Positions 24,933-35,624 of a DNA stretch of 35,624 bases are shown in pieces (position 1 is the stretch's first letter; each line of letters opens with the position of its first letter). The position numbers were made by a program, and so were the translations under genes. The notes beneath the pieces were generated by a model, which was not told where the DNA came from, made no database searches, and was given only the letters and a program-made list of their open reading frames with translations. This DNA comes from Saccoglossus kowalevskii. Taxonomy: Eukaryota; Hemichordata; Enteropneusta; Harrimaniidae. Location: the NCBI RefSeq assembly GCF_000003605.2, contig NW_003119443.1, positions 7,952 to 43,575 of the forward strand. Reading direction: 5' to 3'.

Positions 24933-27900
24933 CTGAAAGCAATGGTAAAATAAAACAAAGATTTACAGTGCAGTGTTATCAGAAACCATTCACCAATATT
25001 TCAAAAAACAAAAAAACAAACAAACAATTTAATGAATATATCACCAAAATAGGTTTTGCAAGAGTGAAATGCAGTTGGCAATTTAAAGAAGTCAGTGCGA
25101 ATCGGATGGTAATAATATTTTGAGTGAATAACATACTGAATTTATAGTGCTGCGAAAATTTCGACAAAAACAAAGTAAACACTTTTCAATTTTCAATTGG
25201 GGGCGCTAATACGTCGCTTGTGTCCGCGTACACCATGTTAATAATGGGAAGATCATTAATTACGTCTTATATCACAGTAATATTCTATTCAAAACATGGA
25301 TATAACAAGGTGTAAGATCCAGAATAGTCACGTAACTTACATTGAACTGCTCTCCCAGTCGCGTTTGCGAGAACTGAGTTGACTATACAACTTTACGTGT
25401 ATCGTACATCGTACATACAGGACAAGTACAGGCGTTGATATAGAAAGCCCTAGTGTTTGTTTGTTTATTTACTGTTTGTTTGGCATGACTACGATAAACT
25501 AAACATTATTATTTTTTTCACTAACAATTACATATGACATGTTACTGTACACATTGTCTCCTGTATAGAAGTAACGAAAACTGCTTGCTTATATTAATAG
25601 CATTTTGTATTGTAAAGTCAAAACATTTGTATGCAGATCCTAAGTAGCCATTTTTAAATTCACAACGTCCTGCAACCGACAACCTGGCAACAACTAAATT
25701 GTCAAGAATACTTAGCATTCAGTACTGATATCAGCAATGATCGATCACACTAGAACAAAGCATCAACGAATGTGTGATTACCGCTGTTTTTTTAACTTAC
25801 CTGTATTTTGAGACGAAATGCAATCAGAATTCACACTGGCCCACATACATCGACACGCCGGGTATAGCATCGCATGCAAAGGTCCGGGGTAACATAGGAA
25901 TGTGTCATAAGTAATAATATATGTCTGTGCTGTGTTGTATGCGGTTAACCGGACGGCACCATATCACCAAATGTATGGATTTACAGTTTACTACCATGGC
26001 GCTGCCGTTTGACAAAATGTTTACAGTTCTTTGTCGTTAGTTGGTTTGTACAGTTTAATCCGGTTTCCTTCGAAAATTGCAATTTTTAATGTTGGAATAT
26101 AACACCTTTTGTTATTTTTCAAGCTAATTCACAACACCGACATCAAAGTTATTAGAAAATTCACTTAAAACGTGTCGATGAATTGCAAACGGTGCTTTTT
26201 TATTTCAGGCGTTGGTGGCGCTTATAATGCCCTGAAGATACCAGTTTACTAAATATTTGAATATTTTTCAGCTCATTCAGAAGTTTATTACCAATTCATA
26301 GTTATTTTATGACCCCCATGAAAATGATCAAATGACCCAAGCCATCTGTTAAATACATGATCTGACTTATTGTATTGTCATCTACTTTGAATACTGGAAA
26401 ACAAATTATAGACATATATAATCAAGAAATGCTGAAATTGAATTGAAATGAAACCACAGGGAGCCCAGGAACTATGATTAACTGTATGCAGTCTCTTATG
26501 AGAGGGGGTATATATATCGGCCGGTATCTAGTGTACGAAATAGACAAATGATGAAGGCTCCAGAAGCTCATATTTTTTAAACAAACCGACGAACAGAATG
26601 AAAAATAAATTCTATAAAAAATACCAGGTTGAAGAATATTAGTTGCTCTTTCAAATTTCGCCAAAGCCTTACCTATATTTTACCTATATCTGCAGAATAA
26701 ATCACGAAAACTACACAAATTGACACCATTTATGAATAAATAAACGCACGGCACAGCTGGGGGCGTGGCCTGTTCATAATTTGTCAAGAACCAATCACAA
26801 GACTGGTTACGTACCAGTTGAGCGAGGCTAACCGAGTCGTAACCTCGGTGTGATTCGTAACCAGTCTTATGATTGGTTGTTAACACATATGGGCTCGCTG
26901 AAGGCTTTATTCCTTGTCCATTTCTTACACTAGATACCAGCCGCGATACCACCTTCCCCACCCATAGGGAGTGCGTACAGTTGATTATAGTTCCTGGGCT
27001 CTCTTTGATGAAACTTCATTTGACATCTGTGTGAATCAAAACCCAACTTCTACTATCAGTCGGTGGTGGACGTAACCATGTATAACGGGACGAGGTACTG
27101 GAGCTTTGGAACCGATAGGCACTTTACAATTTTAGATAGTAAAACACTTCCCTTTTGGTAGATTCGTATGATAACCGTAAACTAATTTTAAAAAGATGCA
27201 ACACCTTTTCCTCAGAAAATATCGAATAAAACACGAGAAACGCAACCACCTGTAGAGCGATTTAACATGATAACCTTTTTGCATTTAACAGAATTCGGTG
27301 TCCATTTTTGAATGCGTAAATTTATTTTATTGTTTCTTTATAACACATTTACATTCTCTCAAACATTCTTGATAATTTTGATGTCAGAATTTACAACAAA
27401 CGTACGTAGCTGCAATGTTTTTTGTAAGCGGTCGTGGAACAAATTGTCTGCTTTGATTAATAGTAGCAACAGAACGATCTACTAAGTTTAAACTATTAAC
27501 GGACATCTATACCATGTAAAAAGGGTAACTAAGCGTAGTGTGTACAGCGTTACCATGAAACTTACAAATACCTTAGGTGGCTTACAATTAATTACAATGT
27601 ACTTGAAGGAAACCGTTGACATTCTGTCGACTCCACGACAAAATCTTAAAACAGACAATATATTTTAAGACAACAGGTTTATTTGAGAATTGTAAATGCA
27701 TTATTATAACAATTGTAACTGATACTGTACATTTTTGCGACAGTTACCGTGCTGACATTGCTGTAATTGCAACGCTACTTTTAGATTATTAATTATAATA
27801 ATTTAACACTACAATATCAGTGTCTCAAATGATATGTTAGATACTGAGCTGTTAGTAATATGTTCGGTATAATGTTAAACGATGTATAATTTGAAGTAGG

Positions 27901-28684
27901 ACACCTCAACATATTTAGACAATGTGGCCTTGATCGCCTCGTCGTGACTGAAAAATAGGATCGCCTCGGAATACATCGTAAAAACATACACTAGTATGAT
28001 AACTGCAACTTTTTGACTCGTTGCTAGGTTTTACTTGTTATACCCACAACTTCCTTGTGAGAGTTTTATGTGATTTGAGTTATGCCAATAGCGTTATAGT
28101 TGATCACAATCATCAAATATGCCTTGTATATTTAGTTCTAGCGACGTCACTAAAACAATGATGACTGGGAAAAAACACCTCTATACAAAATATTTAGAGT
28201 ACACATCGGAGCAGCCAACACTATTGTGCCATAGTTAGAAATGCATATTAAATTACTAAATCATGACATGTCGTTGTTGTCGTAGTATAGAAGGATAATT
28301 TTGATGGAAGCAATTAAAGGCCATAAACTATTTTGCCAAAAGTTTCATAATGTTTTTTAATTGGAAAATTAATTTTTGTACGACAAAATGTATCTATTTC
28401 TCAGCTATGTTGATGATATCTTTTTCCAAAGACGAATTGGGCCAAAACTCAGCTCATGTCCTTGTAAATTAGTTCAACTGGTATTTTCTCTATAATGTGG
28501 CATGTCCTTAAACGGCGGATACATTCACGTCAGTGATGCATTGAAAAGGCAAATGTTTTTTTTTTCGAGCTAAAGATAATTACAGAAACATATGCACAAT
28601 ACAATAATATTCCAATAAAATGATTGGCATTTTAGGAGTATTACAACAGATTTCACAAATGCAAAGATTGTACCTGCTTGGGTA
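24933..28684. other. Intergenic region between BBX-B and BBX-C
   Basis: Contains the presumed 5' UTR exons and promoter of BBX-B (donor candidates at 25340 and 25800) and, on the other side, the 3' UTR of BBX-C (an ATTAAA hexamer at 28356-28361, minus strand). The foldback element at 26789-26878 is the only clear repeat. Short frames at 26422-26664 and 26680-26961 (minus) show no domain; the latter runs through the foldback. Confidence 0.45.
26789..26878. repeat. Foldback / MITE-like inverted repeat
   Basis: Arms 26789-26811 and 26856-26878 (23 bp, starting AACCAATCA) differ at one position, which is a G-U wobble in RNA. The 44-nt centre holds a smaller hairpin, ACCGAG...CTCGGT (26831-26849). 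Partial pairing continues about 6 bp outward. Confidence 0.75.
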
Positions 28685-29852
28685 TTAATTTCCAACTGTG
28701 CGATCGTAAGATGTAATGTGTGACACACCAGTGTCAGGTCGACGACTTGCTCTACTGACATTGTTCAGATTGTTAACGTTGTAGTTATCATCGTAAAGAG
28801 TTTTTCCTCGATAATTGGTCGCTGGGCGTGATGATGAACGGGATACACCTTTATATTGACTATATGTGTCTCTTGCCTCTTGCCATTCATACAATCGCGC
28901 TTTCATGTTTCCGTCCTGTGGTTTGATGGCTGGTATTTCTTCAAGAGCTCCGACTCTGCCGATTGGCATATTTTCCACAACGACTTCATTTGGCACGAAC
29001 ACTACGTGGCGTGGTGGCTCGGATAGTATCGCCTCTTTCTCTGCTGTCTCGAGACTTTTCAGTGTCTCGTTTACTGCTAGTAGAAATCCTATGTCGTTAC
29101 TTTGTTCTACCAAGGTAGCGGCCTTCTCAGTTTCGTAGTCTAGGTATCCCACGTGTTTTTCCACCTCTTCTTTCCAGTCAGCCCCTGTGCAGAGGTTTTT
29201 TTGATGTCGTCTTTCGGCTTCATTCACTAAGCTTTCGCCGTGGTTCTGCAACTGTTGTTCGATCTTCTGTAACCTCGCTACTAGTTGTTGAGTATGTTCT
29301 TGAATCAGGGAAGATGTCAGTTTAATCTGCTGATTGCCGTCCTGTTCTGCGGCATCATGAGAAGATGTAGCATTGTGCAAGTGTTTTTTCTTATTTTTTA
29401 TTTTTTCTAGCCGATCCTGAAGCTCGCGATGCTTTTTATGAACACCGGCAATCAGGGTTACGTGAGAATGTGCAGGCCTTGGGTGGTTGTACTCGGCACA
29501 CACCATACATATAGGAATGCTGCACGTGTTACAGTAGTACGTCATTTCATTTCCCTCATGCATAGAACACATGACTGGCTTCACAAACTTGGACATCATG
29601 GCCTTATTATCGCTGTACTCTCGGAGGCTGATGATATTATGACGTTTTAATAGATTGGTGTCTTCATGGTGATCGGAACAGACCTTGCATATCAGCATAC
29701 CACACTCCACGCAGTAACCTGATGCAGAGCTTCTCATGCAGAAGCCACATTCAGACAATCGTGGATTTCTGCTATGTTTCTGTCTTGTTGATGGCGGTTG
29801 ATTTGCTGTTGATGTACGCGTTGTTGAAGAAGTATCTGGACGCTCAGAGGCT
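28685..29852 (-). CDS. BBX-C exon 2 (B-boxes, coiled coil, tail)
   Basis: Starts after ATTCTCCACAG. In-frame codons between the acceptor and the B-box (residues 15-48) contain no ATG, so a downstream TTG or later ATG would truncate the protein and lose the first B-box. Stop TAA at 28687-28685. Confidence 0.88.
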
Positions 29853-29998
29853 CTGTGGAGAATACAATCAATGAATTGAATAAATCATGTAACCAAATAT
29901 TTTCATTTGCATTCCAAATTATGTTCAGTAGAATTTGAAATAATCAGTTTTACTTACTTTGAATTTGTATTTTTTGATTTGGAGCTTCCACTACCCAT
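28685..29998 (-). CDS. BBX-C: acylated RING-less double B-box coiled-coil protein
   Basis: Exons 29998-29958 and 29852-28685 join in phase 2 (AA|A, Lys14) across an intron of only 105 nt, giving 402 residues. The N-terminus MGSGSSKSK resembles the Src-type myristoyl-plus-basic membrane anchor. A Ser/Thr/Arg/Pro-rich linker leads to B-box 1 at about 49-85 (C49, C52, C61, C64, C69, C72, H75/H76, H85) and B-box 2 at about 109-144 (C109, H112, C121, C124, C129, C132, H137, H142/H144). The coiled coil has HTQQLVARL, then EQSNDIGFLLAVNE and FVPNEVV. The last 100 residues are Ser/Arg/Tyr/Asn-rich and probably disordered. Clustered with three paralogues on the same strand. TRIM-like without a RING; function unknown. 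Confidence 0.88.
29958..29998 (-). CDS. BBX-C exon 1 (MGSGSSKSK myristoylation signal)
   Basis: A 41-nt exon with consensus donor AAA|GTAAGT. An acceptor with a long T tract (TTTTTATTTTTGGTAG, exon start 30039) lies 41 nt before the ATG, indicating a 5' UTR intron. Its partner may be the TATA-associated exon candidate near 31180-31365. Confidence 0.8.
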
Positions 29999-30039
29999 CT
30001 TGCCTAGTTTGCAACCGTCATACAGCGGAAACGAGAATC

Positions 30040-33000
30040 CTACCAAAAATAAAAAAAAGTATGAATGCAAACACCGAAATGGGGTGAATGGTACTGCTCA
30101 TCGGAACATCTATTACTAAAAAAATGCTTTGAGGGGAGAGGAAACATTTTATATTTCTTGAGAAAATTTTGCAAATTTCAAGTAAGCAAATTATGAGTAA
30201 TTTTGATATTTAGGAAACACTCTCTCTTTGAGAACAGACGTATTAATTTAACTCCATAATTTCGAAATTGTGACATACATTTTGGAACCTATACGTATAC
30301 CCATATTGACCAGAACATTGTAAGTGAATACAGCATTAATTGTGAGTGGTGTGGGGGTATGTATTTAAATAAGGAAACACTACAAAAATCGCGAGCAGGT
30401 TTGCCAGAAAATATACATGCCAAAGGAAAATATCTGGAAAGGTGTTGGAAAATTCTCTAACCCGGGGAAAATTATAGACACCTGTCAATTTTTTCTCTTT
30501 ACTCTAAATTAGTCAGTTCAAAAGAGTTTCTTGAAGCAAATAGACACGTGTTTAGCTCAAATAAACAATTGTCCAGCGACAATAACTATGCCGACACTTA
30601 TATATGGAATGAATGGTTACAGTCAGCGTGAAAATCTGTTGATTGTAATTACAATGTTCACAATTTATAAGTCATATCTGCTACACAAAAGTAGTGGAAA
30701 TCAAAATACAGTCAATTTGTACCATATGTTCTTCTCTGATCTCAAATTGAGATCGTAACAAAATCCGAAAACTGTGAAATGTATTTTTTTACATTGTGTT
30801 TTTTTTTTCTCAGTAATGTATATACGTATGCGACAAAATACAATATTTAGAAACAAACATTAGTCAGTCAAACTTATTGAATAAATATGGTCTTCAAGGT
30901 TTTGACAGTTTGTGTGGATTCGAAATGAAGTAATATTCACGTCATTTAGAGTTGTTCGTGTACGTAGAATATGTTAGTTGCCGCTGCCGCGAAATATGCG
31001 TTTATACACTACAGCATGTGAACTGTGAACTATCAGTGACTGCGCTACTGATGTGGACTTCATTGTACTATTGTTCGTAAAGCTCAATGTTTAGGTGGTG
31101 TGATATATTATGGCAGTCATACAGTCAGACGCTAATAACTCCCAATAATAAAGAACAGAGTAACACATTCTAACCTTCGAGTGTATTCACAGAATGTCGG
31201 CGTTGTGTTCAGTCTCGATACCACACTATGTAGAATTCTATTTGAGGAGTTAGATGTTGACAACTGTGCTTGTCTGTTACTGATTCCACCTATACGCAGA
31301 GCGTTGTGATTCACACTAGGAAATAATTCCTCTGAATCAACACGCCCCGAGTTGTCCTGATGAGAACTTGGCAACGTATGTTTGCTTTATAGTGGCACGC
31401 ACGTAGGTGATGTGTTAGTCTGGTCCGGTCCTCTTATCGCATTTTACAATAGAAAAACGCAATGCACAGACGACGCCACATTAACTAGTTCAACTGTTAA
31501 AACCAGGTAAACATTAAAACACTTGGAGATTTAGGCATGTATTGGCACCGTTTAAATTAACATAGCATAAATAACAGGCATATACTTATTTGACCTAAGT
31601 CAGTTACCGACTTGTAATCAAGAAGTCAAATCATTGACCTCGAAATATAACAAATACTGTGGCACGTAGCTATGGCAATTGCCCAAACAAGTCCTGCGCT
31701 GGTTGAAAGGTGATTGCGAAATCTCGTATAGTTCTAGTTCCGGATGACTTCCGCAAGCGATCGCGCACTTTTAGGAGTATTATAATATATAATAGCCAGG
31801 GTAACATAGCCGTAGGTATTTTTGTCATGTAATATAATGTAGGCGTTTCTATATTACGCTATAAATTGTAACTAACATAGATAACTTTTCACAGCCGCAG
31901 ATGAACACGTTATTCAAAGATTAAATAAATAAAATAATATATATGCTAATAATATAAGCTGGATAGTATACCTGACACAGTATAAATATATATTTATTGA
32001 AATAAAATTGAAAAATGTTATTTGATAATGAATCCCCTCGAAAGTAGCATGATTCCTGATTGCCATGCACAAGTTTGTTGTTGTTGCAGTTGGGAGATAT
32101 GTCTACTATATACTAAGTAACAGCGTTTCGTGAGTTCCATTCATTAAATTAAATTATATATATTTTTTATTCTTATCAGAGCGAAAACACTTTCTCGCAC
32201 ATTACTATTATTTGGATACAATAAAGATATAGTGACTTTCTGATATTTGTATTATATTATATTAGTATATATTATTACATAATATTACATATAATATCGA
32301 GGCACAATGTACGCTCAAATGAAAATAAATAAGTAAATTCAGCTAAATTTCGTTTTTTATTACATGGCAAAGAGCCTGAGTAAAGAGATTACTGGCTGAA
32401 ATTGAGCTGACGTATAATAGTTGTTTTTCCCGCTTATTACCAAACCACTCATTCAAATCGAACCCCAAACATACTGTCTATACGATGCAAACTATCCATA
32501 TGTGTACCCAAAAATCAATACATCGATTGAAGGCAAATTTTTAGAATAAGATGCGTCTTTTCATGCACTTTTGATCAATATACATCAATCATGTAATTAT
32601 GTCATTTCTATTTGTAACTTTCTGTTCTCAGTAAAACAAGCTAAAAGCAGGTCGAATGCCTCTTTAAATTTAATTAATTTATCAGTGCAATTGTTTTAGT
32701 TTATTTCAATTATAATATTTTGAAAAGCCCCAAAAAATCTACATGCGCGTGGGGAAAAACGACCGTTTGTTTTTTGTATCATGAGTTGACTTCGCTCACA
32801 TGAACATTGCTTGCAAAAAGACGGTCATAAGTAGTTTTGCAGATGAAAGTGACTAGACTTTGTTTATATGGTCGAATCATAATAGGGCTCTCGCCAATTA
32901 GATATTGTTGATTCACGCACAATTTTGTTTGTGCGATCGTACATTGTAATCGAGCATTTCGCATTTGTCACCTGACAACATATTAGCTCTTAAATAGCAT

Positions 33001-33193
33001 GTATAAAAACAAGCATGTCACCCCTACAATAACTGAACTTTAAAGTTATGTAAATGCATGAACATGCCAGCGCGGGATTGATGTAATTATTTGTTCCTTT
33101 TTAACTATCGTATTTCACACAAGCGAAGCACGAATAATATATATTTGATTATGTCGGCAACACTTATATGTGTTGATGTTGGAATGTTTCCTG
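30040..33193. other. Intergenic region between BBX-C and BBX-D
   Basis: Presumed promoter side of BBX-C and 3' side of BBX-D. No supported gene except the weak exon candidate at 31179-31374. The part from about 31770 to 32330 is very AT-rich with TATTA/ATATAA runs. A 17-bp palindrome of the type GATCTCAA/TTGAGATC lies near 30738. Confidence 0.45.
31179..31396 (-). other. Candidate TATA promoter and first exon, possibly of BBX-C
   Basis: The minus strand has CTATAAAG near 31390. About 25-30 nt on, an open stretch runs to a donor-like CGAAG|GTTAGA near 31172-31180. The frame is open for 80 codons (Ser/Asn-rich, for example SGRVDSEELF) but its first codon is TTG and a stop lies just upstream. 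It is either the non-coding first exon of BBX-C, spliced to the acceptor at 30039, or an unrelated exon. Confidence 0.3.
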
Positions 33194-33199
33194 TTTATT
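33194..33199 (-). other. Poly(A) signal of BBX-D
   Basis: AATAAA on the minus strand, 72 nt after the BBX-D stop codon, a normal distance for a short 3' UTR. Confidence 0.55.
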
Positions 33200-33271
33200 G
33201 TTCGTCAGTGCATTACTCTACACATTATACTGACGATACAACATCTTTCTTTTCGAAGTATATAGTTTAGT

Positions 33272-34508
33272 TCAATCTGCATAATCAATTATAGATTTGT
33301 CTTTGACTTGTTTTTCAGTTTCAAGTCCAAAATTGTTCATTTTCCAGTCTGTATTGGACGCAGGCCTGTCGTATCCGTTTGGAATGGCACTTCTTCGATG
33401 TAACGACTGCGTAGACATAGCACTCTGTCGCTTTGAAGAGGAGGAGGTGAATTGTCGACGATAGTTGATACCTCCGACAGCTCTCTTTATCAATGCAACC
33501 TCTTCAATAGAGCCCACAGCATCGATCGGTAATTCCTCCATCACATTGGGAACGAAAACTAGTTTGGTGGGAGACTCAGTATTCAGTTTCTCTTCCATAG
33601 AAATTTTTAATTCTCGAAGGGTTTGATTGACTATCATAAGGAATCCAATAGCGTTGCTTTGTCTTACCAAAGATGACGCCTGGTCTTTCTCAAACTCCAG
33701 TTTACTTATCTGTTCATCTATAACTATCTTCTGCTCATCTGCACTTCTAACTCTGTAGTTGTGTCTCTGGGATATTTCATGCACCAAGCTTTCCCCGTTT
33801 ATTCTTAGCTGCTCCTCCATATCCTGGAGAGATCTTATTAGTTGGTTTGTATGTTCTGTGATCTGTGAGGCGGTTGTTTTAAGATTCGTTTCTCCATCGT
33901 TTTGCATAGCCGTTAGCTGGACCTTAATATCACCCAATTCTTTTTGTCGGTTGTTTATACCATCAAGATGCAGCTGCAGTTCTTGCTGTTTCTTCTGTAC
34001 CCCGGCTATGAGTGTCATGTGGTGATGATGCGGTCTTGGATGACTGTACTCGGCACACGTCATACACATCGGCACACAACATGTGCTGCAGTAGTAAGTC
34101 ATTTCGGCCCGTTCATGCATGGGGCAAATGATAGGTTTGACGTATTTTACCAATACCTGACGGTTCTGTCTATATTCCTCAATTGGAATAATCTTGTGAC
34201 GTTGCAGCAAGTTGGCGTCACCGTGATGCTGTGTGCAGATTTCGCAGATGGTCACGCCACAGTCAAAACAGTACCCCTGAGATGTTGTACTCTTACAGAA
34301 GCCACATTGATCCGCCAGTCTGGCGTTGCGAGGAAATTCTTGTTTGTCGTCATATTTTGGGTACATGTCATAGTGATTGTCTAGGCGTCTGTGACTGTGT
34401 CTTGAAATGTGTCTTGAACGCCTGTCAGAAGTGGAATCGCGAGTTGACCCATGTACGTCTGATTCCGGAATAGATGTCTTTCGTGGTGGATTTGCAATAA
34501 ACCTCTCA
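33272..34508 (-). CDS. BBX-D exon 2 (linker, B-boxes, coiled coil, tail)
   Basis: Starts after AATTCATTGCAG. An internal ATG at 34366 would give a 364-residue product that keeps both B-boxes but loses the acylation signal; splicing to exon 1 is preferred because of the shared phase and structure. Confidence 0.87.
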
Positions 34509-34895
34509 CTGCAATGAATTATATACTTTATTGTACTTTCAGTAGTTATATCTATGCATATATTTATTCACCCTTATATAGTTCCTACTTCAAGAACATA
34601 TCAAATTTGCGATACAGTTCCAATGAATCTATCTTTAACATCAAATCGAGAGCAGGGCAGCAATGGTAAATACATTTTTCTTTCATTCCTTTTGAGGATT
34701 ACCAGAATAAAAAAAGTTTAGTTAATTACTTGTTTAGGTACTGTGAAAGTACGTTACTGCTATAATATGATAAAATATAAAAAAAATATGTTTCGTTGTC
34801 TTGCCAAAATAAGCTGTTTTCCTAATGGTGTACTGTTTTATTACTAACCTTGTGTCTGTTTCTTTTTGTTTCGTTTTCGATGAACCACTGCCCAT
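33272..34895 (-). CDS. BBX-D: acylated RING-less double B-box coiled-coil protein
   Basis: Exons 34895-34849 and 34508-33272 join in phase 2 (AG|T, Ser16) to give 427 residues, the longest of the four. The N-terminus MGSGSSKTKQK predicts Gly2 myristoylation with a basic stretch. Residues 17-83 are a Ser/Arg/His-rich linker. B-box 1 is at about 84-120 (C84, C87, C96, C99, C104, C107, H110/H111, H120) and B-box 2 at about 144-179 (C144, H147, C156, C159, C164, C167, H172, H176-H179). The coiled coil has EHTNQLIRSL; the family block is RQSNAIGFLMIVNQ, where Asp of SNDI is replaced by Ala. FVPN follows, then a Ser/Arg-rich tail like that of BBX-C. No RING, NHL or SPRY. The intron is 340 nt. Confidence 0.88.
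34849..34895 (-). CDS. BBX-D exon 1 (MGSGSSKTK myristoylation signal)
   Basis: A 47-nt exon with donor ACAAG|GTTAGT. Upstream, an acceptor TTTATTTACAG (exon start 34966) lies 70 nt before the ATG, and its pyrimidine-rich tract is the ATTT microsatellite. Possible 5' UTR donors are GTGAGTAT at 35248 and CAG|GTGGGT at 35433. Confidence 0.8.
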
Positions 34896-34970
34896 TATTG
34901 ACGTGAACAATGTTGTTTTATATGTATAATATATACCAGAAGATCAATATAATTAGCAATGTGTTACTGT

Positions 34971-35130
<160 letters not shown>

Positions 35131-35624
35131 CATAAGTGCTCCTGATATTACTAACTTTCACGCAAACTTCATAGATGGTTTAGAATAGTAACATCCGGGA
35201 TATATTGCGTTTCTAAATGTACATTTCACCGCTGTCACTTATACTCACTGCGTCGCTGCGCAGAAAACACACATCACACAAGAAACAACATTTGCGTCGT
35301 ACTATACACTGTTTACTTTGTAAGGAGATCAGTTATTCTGTGCGTAGGTCACTATGGGGACTGAGTTATAATGTTAGTATGTGTCATATCTTAACAATTT
35401 ACGGCAGTTTGGTGAAGTACACAACACACCCACCTGCATAGTATCAACGTTGCCTAATTCTTTCACAAAAATATTCTTGCTTCCGTTTTAATCAACTTAA
35501 TTTACTTTTTTAAAATAAGAAGAGTTGTGACATGCTGCCTATCAATCTACAACTATAAAATACAGTATTATAAATGATATCAGAGTTTAGGGAGAATTAT
35601 TATTAAAATTAGTTATGACATAGA
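35131..35624. other. Presumed upstream region of BBX-D
   Basis: No coding sequence supported. It holds two minus-strand splice-donor candidates (35248 and 35433) that could end a non-coding first exon of BBX-D. Confidence 0.35.

Overview
This window is nuclear DNA of a multicellular animal. It is AT-rich, genes are sparse and split by GT-AG introns, microsatellites and DNA-transposon debris are common, and the protein families are metazoan: a secreted CAP/SCP protein with an LDL-receptor class A module, and TRIM-like double B-box proteins. Expanded families of RING-less B-box proteins point to a marine invertebrate, perhaps a lophotrochozoan, but nothing here fixes the phylum. All five genes I can support lie on the minus strand, and all were assembled by joining exons with compatible phases at visible splice sites.

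Layout: 1-6316 holds no supported gene; it contains a (TA)n run, a 72-bp near-palindrome (2258-2329), a short tandem repeat (3361-3478) and an LTR-like stretch (about 3763-4680). 6317-11008 is a complete five-exon gene for a 251-residue secreted LDLa + CAP protein, with a TATA box just upstream. 11009-14749 looks empty.

From 14750 to 34895 there is a same-strand tandem array of four related genes, called here BBX-A (14750-17662), BBX-B (20397-24923), BBX-C (28685-29998) and BBX-D (33272-34895). Each has a short first coding exon beginning MG[C/S]GSS, a phase-2 intron, and one long exon carrying B-box 1, B-box 2, a coiled coil and a family-specific C-terminal region. None encodes a RING, NHL or SPRY domain. 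The first exon, easily missed by ORF-based annotation, predicts N-myristoylation, plus palmitoylation at Cys3 in BBX-A and BBX-B, or a Src-like basic tail in BBX-C and BBX-D. The array would thus encode membrane-anchored, RING-less B-box scaffold proteins. Each ATG exon is also preceded by a good splice acceptor, so all four probably have an intron in the 5' UTR.

The first intron of BBX-B contains a 2.45-kb DNA transposon (22423-24870) with long terminal inverted repeats, an imperfect 7-bp target duplication and a decayed interior; its edge lies 17 bp from the splice donor. A foldback element (26789-26878) and an ATTT microsatellite (34971-35130), which supplies the pyrimidine-rich tract of a predicted BBX-D acceptor, are the other notable non-coding features.
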